The notes beneath the pieces were generated by a model. It was not told the DNA's origin, ran no database searches, and saw only the letters and a list, made by a program, of their open reading frames with translations. 64,000 nt of DNA. Origin: Nakamurella flava (GTDB taxonomy: Bacteria; Actinomycetota; Actinomycetes; Mycobacteriales; Nakamurellaceae). The translations under genes were made by a program, and so were the position numbers. Numbering within the stretch: position 1 is the stretch's first letter; each line of letters opens with the position of its first letter. Below, piece by piece: positions 20,349 through 27,404 of this stretch. Location: the NCBI RefSeq assembly GCF_005298075.1, contig NZ_SZZH01000008.1, positions 62,001 to 126,000 on the forward strand. The letters are read 5' to 3'.

Positions 20349-20753
20349 TCAGTTCTCGCCGATGGTGCCGGCGTAACCGGCGGCGTCCAGCAGGTCGCCC
20401 AGCTGGTCCGGCTGCGACAGTTCGATCTCGACCATCCAGCCGTCGCCGTACGGGTCGCTGTTGACCAGCTCCGGACTGCCGTCGAGCGCGTCGTTGCGGG
20501 TCACCACCGTTCCGGCGACCGGGGCGAAGATGTCGGAGACCGACTTGGTCGACTCCACCTCGCCGATGGCGTCGCCGACCTCGACGGTGGTGCCCGGCTC
20601 GGGCATCTGGACGAACACGATGTCGCCCAGGGAGTTCTGCGCGTAGTCGGTGATGCCGACCCGCACCACCGGGGTGCCGTCGGTGTTCTCGGTGTCGGCC
20701 AGATGACGGATCCACTCGTGGTCCGTGCTGTACCGAAGGTCGTCGGGGATCAC
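20349..20753 (-). CDS. gcvH: Glycine cleavage system H protein
   Basis: GcvH carries the aminomethyl group on a lipoyl-lysine. The 134-residue protein begins VIPDDLRYSTDHEW and has the lipoylation motif GEVESTKSVSDIFAP with Lys70. The GTG at 20753 has a GAGGA site about 8 bases upstream; the ORF extending further is spurious. It partners GcvP encoded at 11896. The 201-base gap to garA (20148-20348) contains no gene and may hold a separate garA promoter. Confidence 0.97.
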   Translation of the reverse strand: MIPDDLRYSTDHEWIRHLADTENTDGTPVVRVGITDYAQNSLGDIVFVQMPEPGTTVEVGDAIGEVESTKSVSDIFAPVAGTVVTRNDALDGSPELVNSDPYGDGWMVEIELSQPDQLGDLLDAAGYAGTIGEN

Positions 20754-20875
20754 GCAGGAATCCTCGCACGAGCAGCCCCCGCGGGTCCGTGACCCCCGGG
20801 CCGACACGGGGATGTGCCGGATCGGCGCGGCCGGTCGATCCCACCGCGGTCGACCCCGGTCGGGCACCGCCCCGG

Positions 20876-21646
20876 TCAGCCGGTGGTCGGCTGGGCGTAC
20901 TGCGGGGTGAGGACGGCGCGGACCGCGTCGATGCGGACGTCGTCGGACTGGGTGACCTCCATGGTCCCGCCGGCCCGGCGCACCGTGTCCAGCACCCCGC
21001 CGGCGATCGACAGCGCGGCGGTCAACGTCGGCGGATCCCCGATCGCCAGCACCGTGTACGGGGACTGCAGCGCGATGCCGTCGAGGGTGATCGCGCCGCG
21101 GCCGCCGGTGAACGCCGAGTTGACGCCGATCCGGACGGACCCGACCTGGAACGCCTCGCCCCCGGCGTTGCGCAGTTCCTGGATGGCGTCCAGCAGGACC
21201 TCGGGGGGCACCGTGCCGTTCGGATCGTCGATGACGATGCGCACCCCGGGCCCCGCGGCCGGGACGGTACCGGTGAGGATGCCGAGCGCGGCCGCCTGCC
21301 GCTGCGCCTCGGACAGCGCCTCGGCCGACGACGCCCCACTGGACCGGAGCCGGGTCAGCGTGTCGCGCAGGTCCCCGATCTCACCGTTCAGCTCGTCCTC
21401 GCGACGTTGCAACCCGTCCAGGATCTGCACCAGGTCGTCGGGGCGCGCGGTGGCCAGCGTGTCGCCGGACGCGGTGCGGCGGACCTGCAGCACGAGGGCG
21501 AAGCCGAGCAGGGCGCACAGCACGGCGACGACGACCTTGATCCCGGGGCCGGCCGGTCGGGGCGGGCGGCGCCGCGGAGCCGGGCTCGCCGGTTCTCCGG
21601 GCGCAGCACCCGGGTCGGGCCCCGGGACATCGGTGGGGGCACCCAC
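20876..21646 (-). CDS. DUF881 membrane protein, copy B
   Basis: A 256-residue protein: Pro-rich N-terminus, one membrane span at about residues 37-55, a coiled coil (about 70-120) and the DUF881 core (GPGVRIVIDDPNG, LLDAIQELRNAGGEAFQVGSVRI, SPYTVLAIGDPPTL). The family has unknown function but is always near Sbp and the divisome/glycine block in actinobacteria (Rv1825 position). The GTG start lies 2 bases after the Sbp stop, so the genes are cotranscribed. Paralogue of the gene at 22061. Confidence 0.92.
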   Translation of the reverse strand: MGAPTDVPGPDPGAAPGEPASPAPRRRPPRPAGPGIKVVVAVLCALLGFALVLQVRRTASGDTLATARPDDLVQILDGLQRREDELNGEIGDLRDTLTRLRSSGASSAEALSEAQRQAAALGILTGTVPAAGPGVRIVIDDPNGTVPPEVLLDAIQELRNAGGEAFQVGSVRIGVNSAFTGGRGAITLDGIALQSPYTVLAIGDPPTLTAALSIAGGVLDTVRRAGGTMEVTQSDDVRIDAVRAVLTPQYAQPTTG

Positions 21647-21648
21647 GG

Positions 21649-21999
21649 TCAGGCCTTGAAGATGTGCCGGCGGATGGCCGCCGCGTTGCCGAAGATCCGG
21701 ATGCCGAGGACGACCACCACGGCGGTGGACAGCTGCGTGCCGACCCCGAGCTGATCACCGAGGAACACGATGAACGCGGCCACCAGCACGTTGGCGATGA
21801 ACGACACCGTGAAGACCTTGGGGTCGAAGATGTGGTCGAAGCGGGCCCGCACGCCGCCGAAGACGGCATCGAGTGCGGCGACCACCGCGATGGGCAGATA
21901 GGGGGAGAGCCAGTCAGGCACCGTCGGGCGGAAGACCAGACCGACGACGACACCGACGATCAGGGCCAGGACCGCGTACACGCCCCTACCGAACCACAT
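21649..21999 (-). CDS. Small basic protein Sbp (DUF1290)
   Basis: A 116-residue integral membrane protein with three hydrophobic spans (about 5-25, 35-55, 72-98), containing LPIAVVAALDAVFGGVRARFDHIFDPKVF, the DUF1290/Sbp signature. It resembles Bacillus Sbp encoded before ftsA-ftsZ. It sits between two DUF881 genes (Rv1824 arrangement), suggesting one membrane complex; the function is unknown. Confidence 0.93.
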   Translation of the reverse strand: MWFGRGVYAVLALIVGVVVGLVFRPTVPDWLSPYLPIAVVAALDAVFGGVRARFDHIFDPKVFTVSFIANVLVAAFIVFLGDQLGVGTQLSTAVVVVLGIRIFGNAAAIRRHIFKA

Positions 22000-22060
22000 C
22001 CGGGGCGTGCGCCGCGACCGACAGGCGGGTCACCGGCAGGGCTTTCGCGAGCCCGACCGC

Positions 22061-23083
22061 TCAGGACGTCGGCGTCGCCGGAGCGGTCGCAGACGGGGCG
22101 GTCGGTGTCGGGCTGGTCGATGACGGGGCGGTTGTCGGGCTGGACGGAGCGGAGGCGTAACGGGGGTCCGGGCCCCCGCCCGCGGGGATCGTCAGGTCGG
22201 GCTGCGTGGTGAGCTCGAACCGGATGCCGTACAGCTGGCTGAACGAGGTGAACCGGCCGACCGCCGTGGAGGACACCAGGTCGACCTGCATGGCCGCCGC
22301 GTCGCCGACGGCGTCGATCTCCAGCGGCCAGAACGTCGGTCGGTTGTCGACCAGGATCGACTGACCCGCCTGCCGGATGGCACTGGTCGGCCGCAGACGG
22401 ATCCCGCCGACCGAGACGGCCTCGGCGCCGGCCGCCCACAGGTCGTTGACCAGCAGCTGGATGTCCCGATCGAGGATGCCGCCGCCGCCCGACCCGGTCG
22501 CCGCACCCGGCGCCTGGTCGAGGATGACCCGGACACCAGGACCGTGGACCGCGGTCCCGCCGCCGGCGAACTCCAGTTCGCTGACGGTGACCAACGGGCC
22601 GGCGACGCCGAGGGCGGACTGGGCGGCGCGGATCTCGTCGGCCAGCGAGGTCGCCGCCGCCCCCAGCTCGGTCTGCCGGACCTGGGCCCGGTCGATGTCG
22701 TCGAGCAGGGCGGTGCGGGTGCTCGACGTCCGCGACTCGTTGGCGTCGGTGGTGGACGCGGCGATGCCGAACAGCAGGCCGGCGACGAGCAGGCCCACCA
22801 CGGCCACCACCCGCACCCGGGTGCGCCCCACCCCGGTGGGGGCCGTGCCGCCCCGTCGGCGGGCGGCCTGGGCGTAGCCGGGGTCGAGGTGGTCGCCGTC
22901 CAGCACCTGCAGCAGGGACGGAACCGCGGTCCGCCGGACCGTCGTCGCCCCGTCCGACCAGCGATCCCGGTACGTGGCGGATCCGGCGGCACCGGCGTCC
23001 GGGACACCCGGGCCGGCCGGCGCGTCGGGCGGCGTGGACGGGACGGGCAGGTCGGACGGGTCGGCGGGCGGTCGGTCAGCCAT
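22061..23083 (-). CDS. DUF881 membrane protein, copy A
   Basis: A 340-residue protein with a long polar N-terminus, a membrane span at about residues 92-110, a coiled coil and a DUF881 core (GPGVRVILDQAPG, VNDLWAAGAEAVSVGGIRLRPTSAIR, PLEIDAVGDAAAMQ). The C-terminal 40 residues are Ser/Thr/Pro-rich. The ATG overlaps the pgsA-like stop by 8 bases. Equivalent of Rv1823 and paralogous to the gene at 20876. Confidence 0.92.
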   Translation of the reverse strand: MADRPPADPSDLPVPSTPPDAPAGPGVPDAGAAGSATYRDRWSDGATTVRRTAVPSLLQVLDGDHLDPGYAQAARRRGGTAPTGVGRTRVRVVAVVGLLVAGLLFGIAASTTDANESRTSSTRTALLDDIDRAQVRQTELGAAATSLADEIRAAQSALGVAGPLVTVSELEFAGGGTAVHGPGVRVILDQAPGAATGSGGGGILDRDIQLLVNDLWAAGAEAVSVGGIRLRPTSAIRQAGQSILVDNRPTFWPLEIDAVGDAAAMQVDLVSSTAVGRFTSFSQLYGIRFELTTQPDLTIPAGGGPDPRYASAPSSPTTAPSSTSPTPTAPSATAPATPTS

Positions 23084-23675
23084 GGGCCGCCCGGCGGGGC
23101 ACGTGCCGCACCACCCAGCGCAGCTGCACCAGGTAGATGCCGCCGGCGAACAGGTACAGCACGGTCCCCCACCCGATCAGCCCGTAGGCCAGCGGCGTGA
23201 CCCAGGGACGGATCGATTCGAACGCGGCCGCCAGCAGCAGCATGGGCAGCCCGTACAGCAGGACGAAGGTGGCGGCCTTACCGACGTAATGGACCGGCAG
23301 GGCGGTGTAACCCCGGGGGCGCAGGATCGGCAGCGTGCAGAACAGCAGGACGTCACGACCGATGATCAGCGCGGCCACCCACCACGGCAGCAGGTCCACC
23401 AGGACGAACCCGATCAGGGTGGCCAGGATGTAGAGCCGGTCCGCCGCCGGGTCCAGCAGCTCGCCGAGCCGACTGTACTGGCCGAGCAGCCGGGCCAGCT
23501 TGCCGTCCAGCCAGTCGGTGATCGCCGAGACCGCGAGGACGACGAAGGCCCAGCCGTACTCGCGCGGGCCGAGCAGCAGCCACAGGAACAGCGGGATGCC
23601 GGCGAGCCGGGCGAAGGACAGCAGGTTCGGCACCGTCCAGATGCGGTCGGTGTCCGGGACGGACCGTTCGCTCAC
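23076..23675 (-). CDS. CDP-alcohol phosphatidyltransferase (PgsA2-like)
   Basis: The 199-residue membrane enzyme carries the full catalytic motif D-x2-DG-x2-AR-x8-G-x3-D-x3-D (from DWLDGKLAR to LLDPAADR, about residues 54-80), which transfers a phosphatidyl group from CDP-diacylglycerol to an alcohol. By position it equals Rv1822 (pgsA2); whether the acceptor is glycerol-3-phosphate or another alcohol cannot be read from sequence. The GTG start overlaps the NUDIX stop by GTGA. Four to six membrane spans are predicted. Confidence 0.92.
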   Translation of the reverse strand: MSERSVPDTDRIWTVPNLLSFARLAGIPLFLWLLLGPREYGWAFVVLAVSAITDWLDGKLARLLGQYSRLGELLDPAADRLYILATLIGFVLVDLLPWWVAALIIGRDVLLFCTLPILRPRGYTALPVHYVGKAATFVLLYGLPMLLLAAAFESIRPWVTPLAYGLIGWGTVLYLFAGGIYLVQLRWVVRHVPRRAAHG

Positions 23676-24259
23676 CGGTGCAGCTCCAGGCGCAGCAACC
23701 CGTAGGCGGCGATGGTGGAGCCGTCGACGATCTCGCCGGCCCGGATCATCGCGCGGAACTCGTCCTCTCCGACCAGCCGGTGGACCATGTCCGCCTCGGA
23801 CTCCTCGCGGCGGTGCGGGCCGGCGTGCAGTTCGGTGGCGTGGAAGACGGAGAACGACTGGGAGCAGAACCCGAGGGCCCCGTGCAGGGTGCCCAGCGGA
23901 CGCCACCGCTCGGCGGTGAGGCCGGTCTCCTCGACCAGTTCGGCTTGGGCGAGCTCCAGCGGCGTGCCGGTGCTGGCCCCGGCCGACCCGGCCGGCCAGG
24001 TGCCCATCGGGAACTCCCAGCTGCGACGGCCGATGGCGTACCGGAACTGTTCGACGAGGTGGAAGCCGCCGTCCTGCTCGGCGACGACGATCGCGTAGTC
24101 GGACTTGTCGACGACGCCGTAGATGGTCTCGGACCCGTCCGTCAGCCGCAGCCGGTCCTCCCGCACGGTCATCCAGTTGTTGCGGTAGACGACGGTCGAG
24201 GAGACGGTGGTCGGGGGGGTCCAGCCGGCGGGGGCCCGCTCGCCGCGATCGGAACTCAC
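23672..24259 (-). CDS. NUDIX hydrolase
   Basis: The 195-residue protein has a NUDIX fold; the box region GTPLELAQAELVEETGL (about 98-114) keeps the catalytic EExxG core, but the Arg of the canonical RE pair is Ala, so activity may be altered. ADP-sugar or nucleoside-diphosphate substrates are possible. It is the first gene of the unit leading to pgsA. A CATACT -10 (24266-24271) lies 6 bases before the GTG with no Shine-Dalgarno site, pointing to a leaderless transcript. Confidence 0.85.
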   Translation of the reverse strand: MSSDRGERAPAGWTPPTTVSSTVVYRNNWMTVREDRLRLTDGSETIYGVVDKSDYAIVVAEQDGGFHLVEQFRYAIGRRSWEFPMGTWPAGSAGASTGTPLELAQAELVEETGLTAERWRPLGTLHGALGFCSQSFSVFHATELHAGPHRREESEADMVHRLVGEDEFRAMIRAGEIVDGSTIAAYGLLRLELHR

Positions 24260-24350
24260 CCGGACAGTATGGAACGCGGCACCCCCCGTCACGGTGCAGC
24301 CGGGGCCCGACCGGTCCGTCGGGATCGGGTCGCGCCCTACCCTGCTGACC

Positions 24351-25550
24351 ATGCCCGTGTCCCGCGCCGCCCCCGGGAACGCCGCTGCGGCGTTCGCCTG
24401 GTTCGACGGGCGGTGGGCGACCGATCTGGTGCAGACGGTGGACCTGCGCGCCGACCCGGACGTGCTGGACGACGGCGGCTGGTGGGCGGTGGTCGGCGAG
24501 TTCGAGGGACCACTGTGGGGCCACCGCTTCGCGACGGTCCGCCGGGGTCCCCGGCCCCGGTCCATCGGCCCGTGGACCGGCCCGGCGGCCGACGCCTGGC
24601 GCAGCTCGCTGAACGGCCCGGCCTACCGGGCCGGGGTCCGCGCGATCCGGGAGTCGATCGCCGCCGGTGACGTCTATCAGGTCAATCTCTGCCGGCTGCT
24701 GTCGGCGCCGTTGCCGCCTGGCGCGGACCCGCTGGCCCTGGCCGAGGTGCTGGCCGCCGGGAACCCGGCCCCGTACGAGGGGGTGCTGCGGCTGCCGGAC
24801 CGGTGGCTGGTGACCGCCTCCCCCGAGCTGTTCCTGGAGCGGGACGGCGACCAGGTGACCTCCAGCCCGATCAAGGGCACGGCCGGTCCCGGGCAGCCGT
24901 TCGCGGCCAAGGACGGTCCGGAGAACGTAATGATCACCGACCTGATGCGCAACGACCTGGGCCGGGTGGCCCGACCGGGCAGTGTGCGGGTGACCGCGCT
25001 GCTGCACCGCGAGGAGCATCCGGGCCTGGCACATCTGGTGTCCACGGTCACTGCGACCCTCCGGCCCGGGGTGGGGTGGGGGCAGCTGCTGCGCGCCACC
25101 TTCCCGCCGGGGTCGGTCAGCGGGGCGCCCAAGAGCAGCGCCCTGCGGGTGATCGACCGGTTGGAGCCGGTGGCCCGCGGCCCCTACTGCGGCACGATCG
25201 GCTACGTCGACGCCGACCGGGGCCGGGCCCGCCTGGCCGTCGGCATCCGCGGCTTCTTCACGACCGGTGACCTGGCGGGTGCGGACCCCCGTGACCCGGC
25301 CCGGTTGCACTTCGGCACCGGGGCCGGGATCACCTGGGGGTCCGACGAGGACGACGAGTGGGCCGAGACGGAGCTGAAGGCCGCGCGGCTGGTCGCGCTG
25401 GCCTCCGGGACGTCAGGACAGCCGGGTGCCGTCCGGGATGGTCCCGGCGCCGTCCGCGGGCGGGTCCAGCACGACGGTGCCGACGACGGTGACGTCCGCG
25501 CCGAACGTCCAGTCGCCCTTGACGGTCAGCGAGTCGGCCGCGATCAGTGA
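24351..25550 (+). CDS. pabB: Aminodeoxychorismate synthase component I (PabB-like)
   Basis: A chorismate-binding enzyme, 399 residues, with GDVYQVNLCRLL, SPELFLERDG, SSPIKGTAGPG, ITDLMRNDLGRVA, PGSVSGAPK and GYCGTIGY-type motifs, the active site of the PabB/TrpE family. GDVYQVNL and the short N-terminus favour PabB (folate) over TrpE. The family normally ends near residue 354 (ARLVALASG); here the frame runs 45 codons further, antisense to the end of the convergent uridylyltransferase gene. A TACCCT -10 (24338-24343) 7 bases before the ATG suggests a leaderless start. Confidence 0.85.
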   Translation: MPVSRAAPGNAAAAFAWFDGRWATDLVQTVDLRADPDVLDDGGWWAVVGEFEGPLWGHRFATVRRGPRPRSIGPWTGPAADAWRSSLNGPAYRAGVRAIRESIAAGDVYQVNLCRLLSAPLPPGADPLALAEVLAAGNPAPYEGVLRLPDRWLVTASPELFLERDGDQVTSSPIKGTAGPGQPFAAKDGPENVMITDLMRNDLGRVARPGSVRVTALLHREEHPGLAHLVSTVTATLRPGVGWGQLLRATFPPGSVSGAPKSSALRVIDRLEPVARGPYCGTIGYVDADRGRARLAVGIRGFFTTGDLAGADPRDPARLHFGTGAGITWGSDEDDEWAETELKAARLVALASGTSGQPGAVRDGPGAVRGRVQHDGADDGDVRAERPVALDGQRVGRDQ

Positions 25551-26798
25551 CGGCGCGCCCTGCGGGAACCGGGCGTCGAAGTCGCCGACCAGCTTGTAGG
25601 GCTTGTCCAGGTCGACCAGCGGGGCGGCGGTCCGCTCCGGGACCAGCCGGATCTCGGCGTCGTCGGCCATCTCGTACGCGTCCGAGCGCAGGACCAGCAG
25701 GTCGCTGGTCGCCTTCACCGGCAGGAACCGCGACCGGGACACCTCGATGGCGGTCGCCCCGGGGATGACGCCGATGGCCGAGCCCATGGCCGTCTCGATC
25801 TGGATGACCTCCGGGCTGGTCGGGTCGGTCGGGTCGACCGTCTTGACGTTCCGCAGGATCGGCAGGCCGAGCACGCCCTGCGTTTCCTCCAGCAGGTCGG
25901 CCAACGCGGCCAGGTTCAGCCAGAGGTTGTTGCAGTTGAAGTACTGGTGCCGGTCGACATCGGCGAAGGCGGCCTCGTCCTCGGGGCGGGTCTGCGCGGA
26001 CTCGCGGAGCACCAGTTGGCCGTCCGCGATCCGGCGGGCCAGGTGGCCACCCTTGCGGTCGGCGGCGGTGCGGCGGCACTGCTCGGACGCGAACGGGGCA
26101 CCGGACCCGGCGAACCAGGCGGCCAGCCGGGGGTCGGGGCGGGCGCCGAGGTTGTCGGCATTGGAGACGAACAGGTAGCGGTAGCCCTGGTCGAGCAGGG
26201 TCTGCAGCAGGCCGGACGCCGACAGCGCGGTGTAGATGTCGCCGTGTCCCGGCGGGCACCATTCGAGGTCGGGGTCGGCCGGCCACTGCACCGGGGTGAG
26301 ATCGGTGGACAGCAGCTTGGGCTCGCGGTTCTGCAGGAACTCCAGGGGGAGCCCGTCGACGGGCAGGTCGGGGTGCGCGGCCAGGGCGGCCAGGGTGTCG
26401 GCCGACGTCCGGAACGAATTCATGAAGATGACGGGCAGCGGCACGTCGTACCGCCGCCGCAGGGCGATCACCTGGCGGGCGATGACGTCCAGGAACGAAT
26501 AGCCGGGCCGCACCTCCAGCAGCGACTTGGCCTTGTCCATGCCCATCGAGGTGCCGAGGCCGCCGTTGAGCTTGACCACGGCGGTGGCGGCCAGGGCCGC
26601 GGCCTCCTGCTCGGGATCGGTGGTCAGGTCGGCGAGCCGCGGCAGGTCGGTGACCGGCTCCAGGTCGGTCTCGGCCAGCAGACCGGTCTCGCCGGACGCC
26701 AGCACCTCGTACGAGTGGGCGAACACGGCAATGGCCTGGGGGTGGACCCCGGCGGAGGTCATCAGATCGCGAGCCTGCTGCAGGCCGGAAGAGGTCAT
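25413..26798 (-). CDS. UDPGP-family UTP-sugar-1-phosphate uridylyltransferase
   Basis: A 461-residue enzyme of the eukaryotic-type UDPGP family, not GalU. The nucleotide loop VVKLNGGLGTSMGMDKAKS (about 74-92), LPVIFMNSFRTS, PPGHGDIY, YLFVSNADNLG and FNCNNLWLNL are present, with a C-terminal left-handed beta-helix (DSLTVKGDWTFGADVTVVG). It makes UDP-glucose or a similar UDP-sugar for envelope polymers. A TAGCAT -10 (26807-26812) is 8 bases before the ATG. Its 3' end overlaps the pabB frame by 138 bases. Confidence 0.92.
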   Translation of the reverse strand: MTSSGLQQARDLMTSAGVHPQAIAVFAHSYEVLASGETGLLAETDLEPVTDLPRLADLTTDPEQEAAALAATAVVKLNGGLGTSMGMDKAKSLLEVRPGYSFLDVIARQVIALRRRYDVPLPVIFMNSFRTSADTLAALAAHPDLPVDGLPLEFLQNREPKLLSTDLTPVQWPADPDLEWCPPGHGDIYTALSASGLLQTLLDQGYRYLFVSNADNLGARPDPRLAAWFAGSGAPFASEQCRRTAADRKGGHLARRIADGQLVLRESAQTRPEDEAAFADVDRHQYFNCNNLWLNLAALADLLEETQGVLGLPILRNVKTVDPTDPTSPEVIQIETAMGSAIGVIPGATAIEVSRSRFLPVKATSDLLVLRSDAYEMADDAEIRLVPERTAAPLVDLDKPYKLVGDFDARFPQGAPSLIAADSLTVKGDWTFGADVTVVGTVVLDPPADGAGTIPDGTRLS

Positions 26799-26933
26799 GG
26801 CCCCAGATGCTAGGGGTCACCGGGCCGCGACGGAGGGTCGGGAGACAAGTACCACCGCGGGGCAACCCACCCGAAAACGGTCGCCGGGCCCGGGACTCGC
26901 ACCACGGTCGACATCCCCGGCCCCCAACGAGAA

Positions 26934-26966
26934 GAACCGGCCCGGCGCAGGGCGCCGAGCCGGTTC
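26934..26966 (-). terminator. Strong terminator after the repeat-peptide gene
   Basis: GAACCGGC and GCCGGTTC form the outer stem and CGGCGC/GCGCCG the inner stem, with loop AGG; on the minus strand it is followed by TTCTT. It lies 22 bases after the stop of the 50-residue protein and so ends that transcript before the uridylyltransferase gene. Confidence 0.8.
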
Positions 26967-26988
26967 GAAAAGCCCTCGCGGGCCGGGA

Positions 26989-27141
26989 TCACAGACCGCG
27001 GATGCGCCGCGGGTTCCCGACCAGGACCTGCTCCGGAGCGGAGGCGCGGAGCATGCTCTCGTCCAGACCGCGGGTGCGACGGGGGTTGCCGACCAGGACG
27101 CTGCTCGTCGTGGTGACGGACTGGGTGTCGGAACCGGACAT
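26989..27141 (-). CDS. 50-residue protein with two VLVGNPRRxRGL motifs (unrecognised)
   Basis: I do not recognise this family. The protein begins MSGSDTQSVTTTSS, then VLVGNPRRTRGL (15-26), a 12-residue spacer DESMLRASAPEQ, and VLVGNPRRIRGL (39-50) as the exact C-terminus. The two 36-base copies differ at four bases, three of them silent, so selection on the protein is likely. The ATG at 27141 has a strong AGAGGTGAG site 6 bases upstream, and a strong terminator follows. It is cationic in the motifs (7 Arg against 4 acidic). It lies 263 bases downstream of an MprF-like gene. Possibilities are a secreted or processed peptide precursor or a small binding protein; no modification enzyme is adjacent. 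Confidence 0.75.
   Translation of the reverse strand: MSGSDTQSVTTTSSVLVGNPRRTRGLDESMLRASAPEQVLVGNPRRIRGL
26992..27099 (-). repeat. Two in-frame 36-base repeats inside the small gene
   Basis: Copies occupy 27064-27099 and 26992-27027, separated by 36 bases. They agree at 32 of 36 positions; differences are silent at Gly, Pro and Arg codons plus one Thr/Ile change. Confidence 0.9.
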
Positions 27142-27366
27142 GGGGCTCACCTCTTCTGCGCGGTCCACGGACCTCCTGACGCCGGGGTGGCGGCCGGGGT
27201 CCGCGGAAGGGGGCGGATGGCACCTCGGCTTCGTTGCCACAGGTCACTCGTCTCCCACAAGCGGGAGAGATTGATTCTGACGCATGACCGCGGAGCGACG
27301 AAGAGCATTCGTCCATTCGGGGCTGTGAGAGACCCCACGGTGTCCGTCGGTGAGATCGGGCAACCC

Positions 27367-27387
27367 GGTCGGCTGACGTAGCCGACC
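27367..27387 (-). terminator. Terminator after the MprF-like gene
   Basis: GGTCGGCT (27367-27374) and AGCCGACC (27380-27387) form a perfect 8-base stem with loop GACGT, 18 bases beyond the MprF-like stop, followed on the minus strand by GGGTTG. It implies that the small gene downstream has its own promoter. Confidence 0.55.
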
Positions 27388-27404
27388 CCGGGCCCACCGT
27401 CGGG

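Noticed and set aside
26992-27099. Repeats as a CRISPR or DNA-binding iteron array
   Set aside because: Only two copies, in frame within an ORF, with silent differences; this indicates protein-level and not DNA-level conservation.
26989-27240. Longer 83-residue version of the repeat protein
   Set aside because: The extra 33 residues are Arg/Pro-rich shadow sequence; the strong ribosome binding site is placed for the ATG at 27141.
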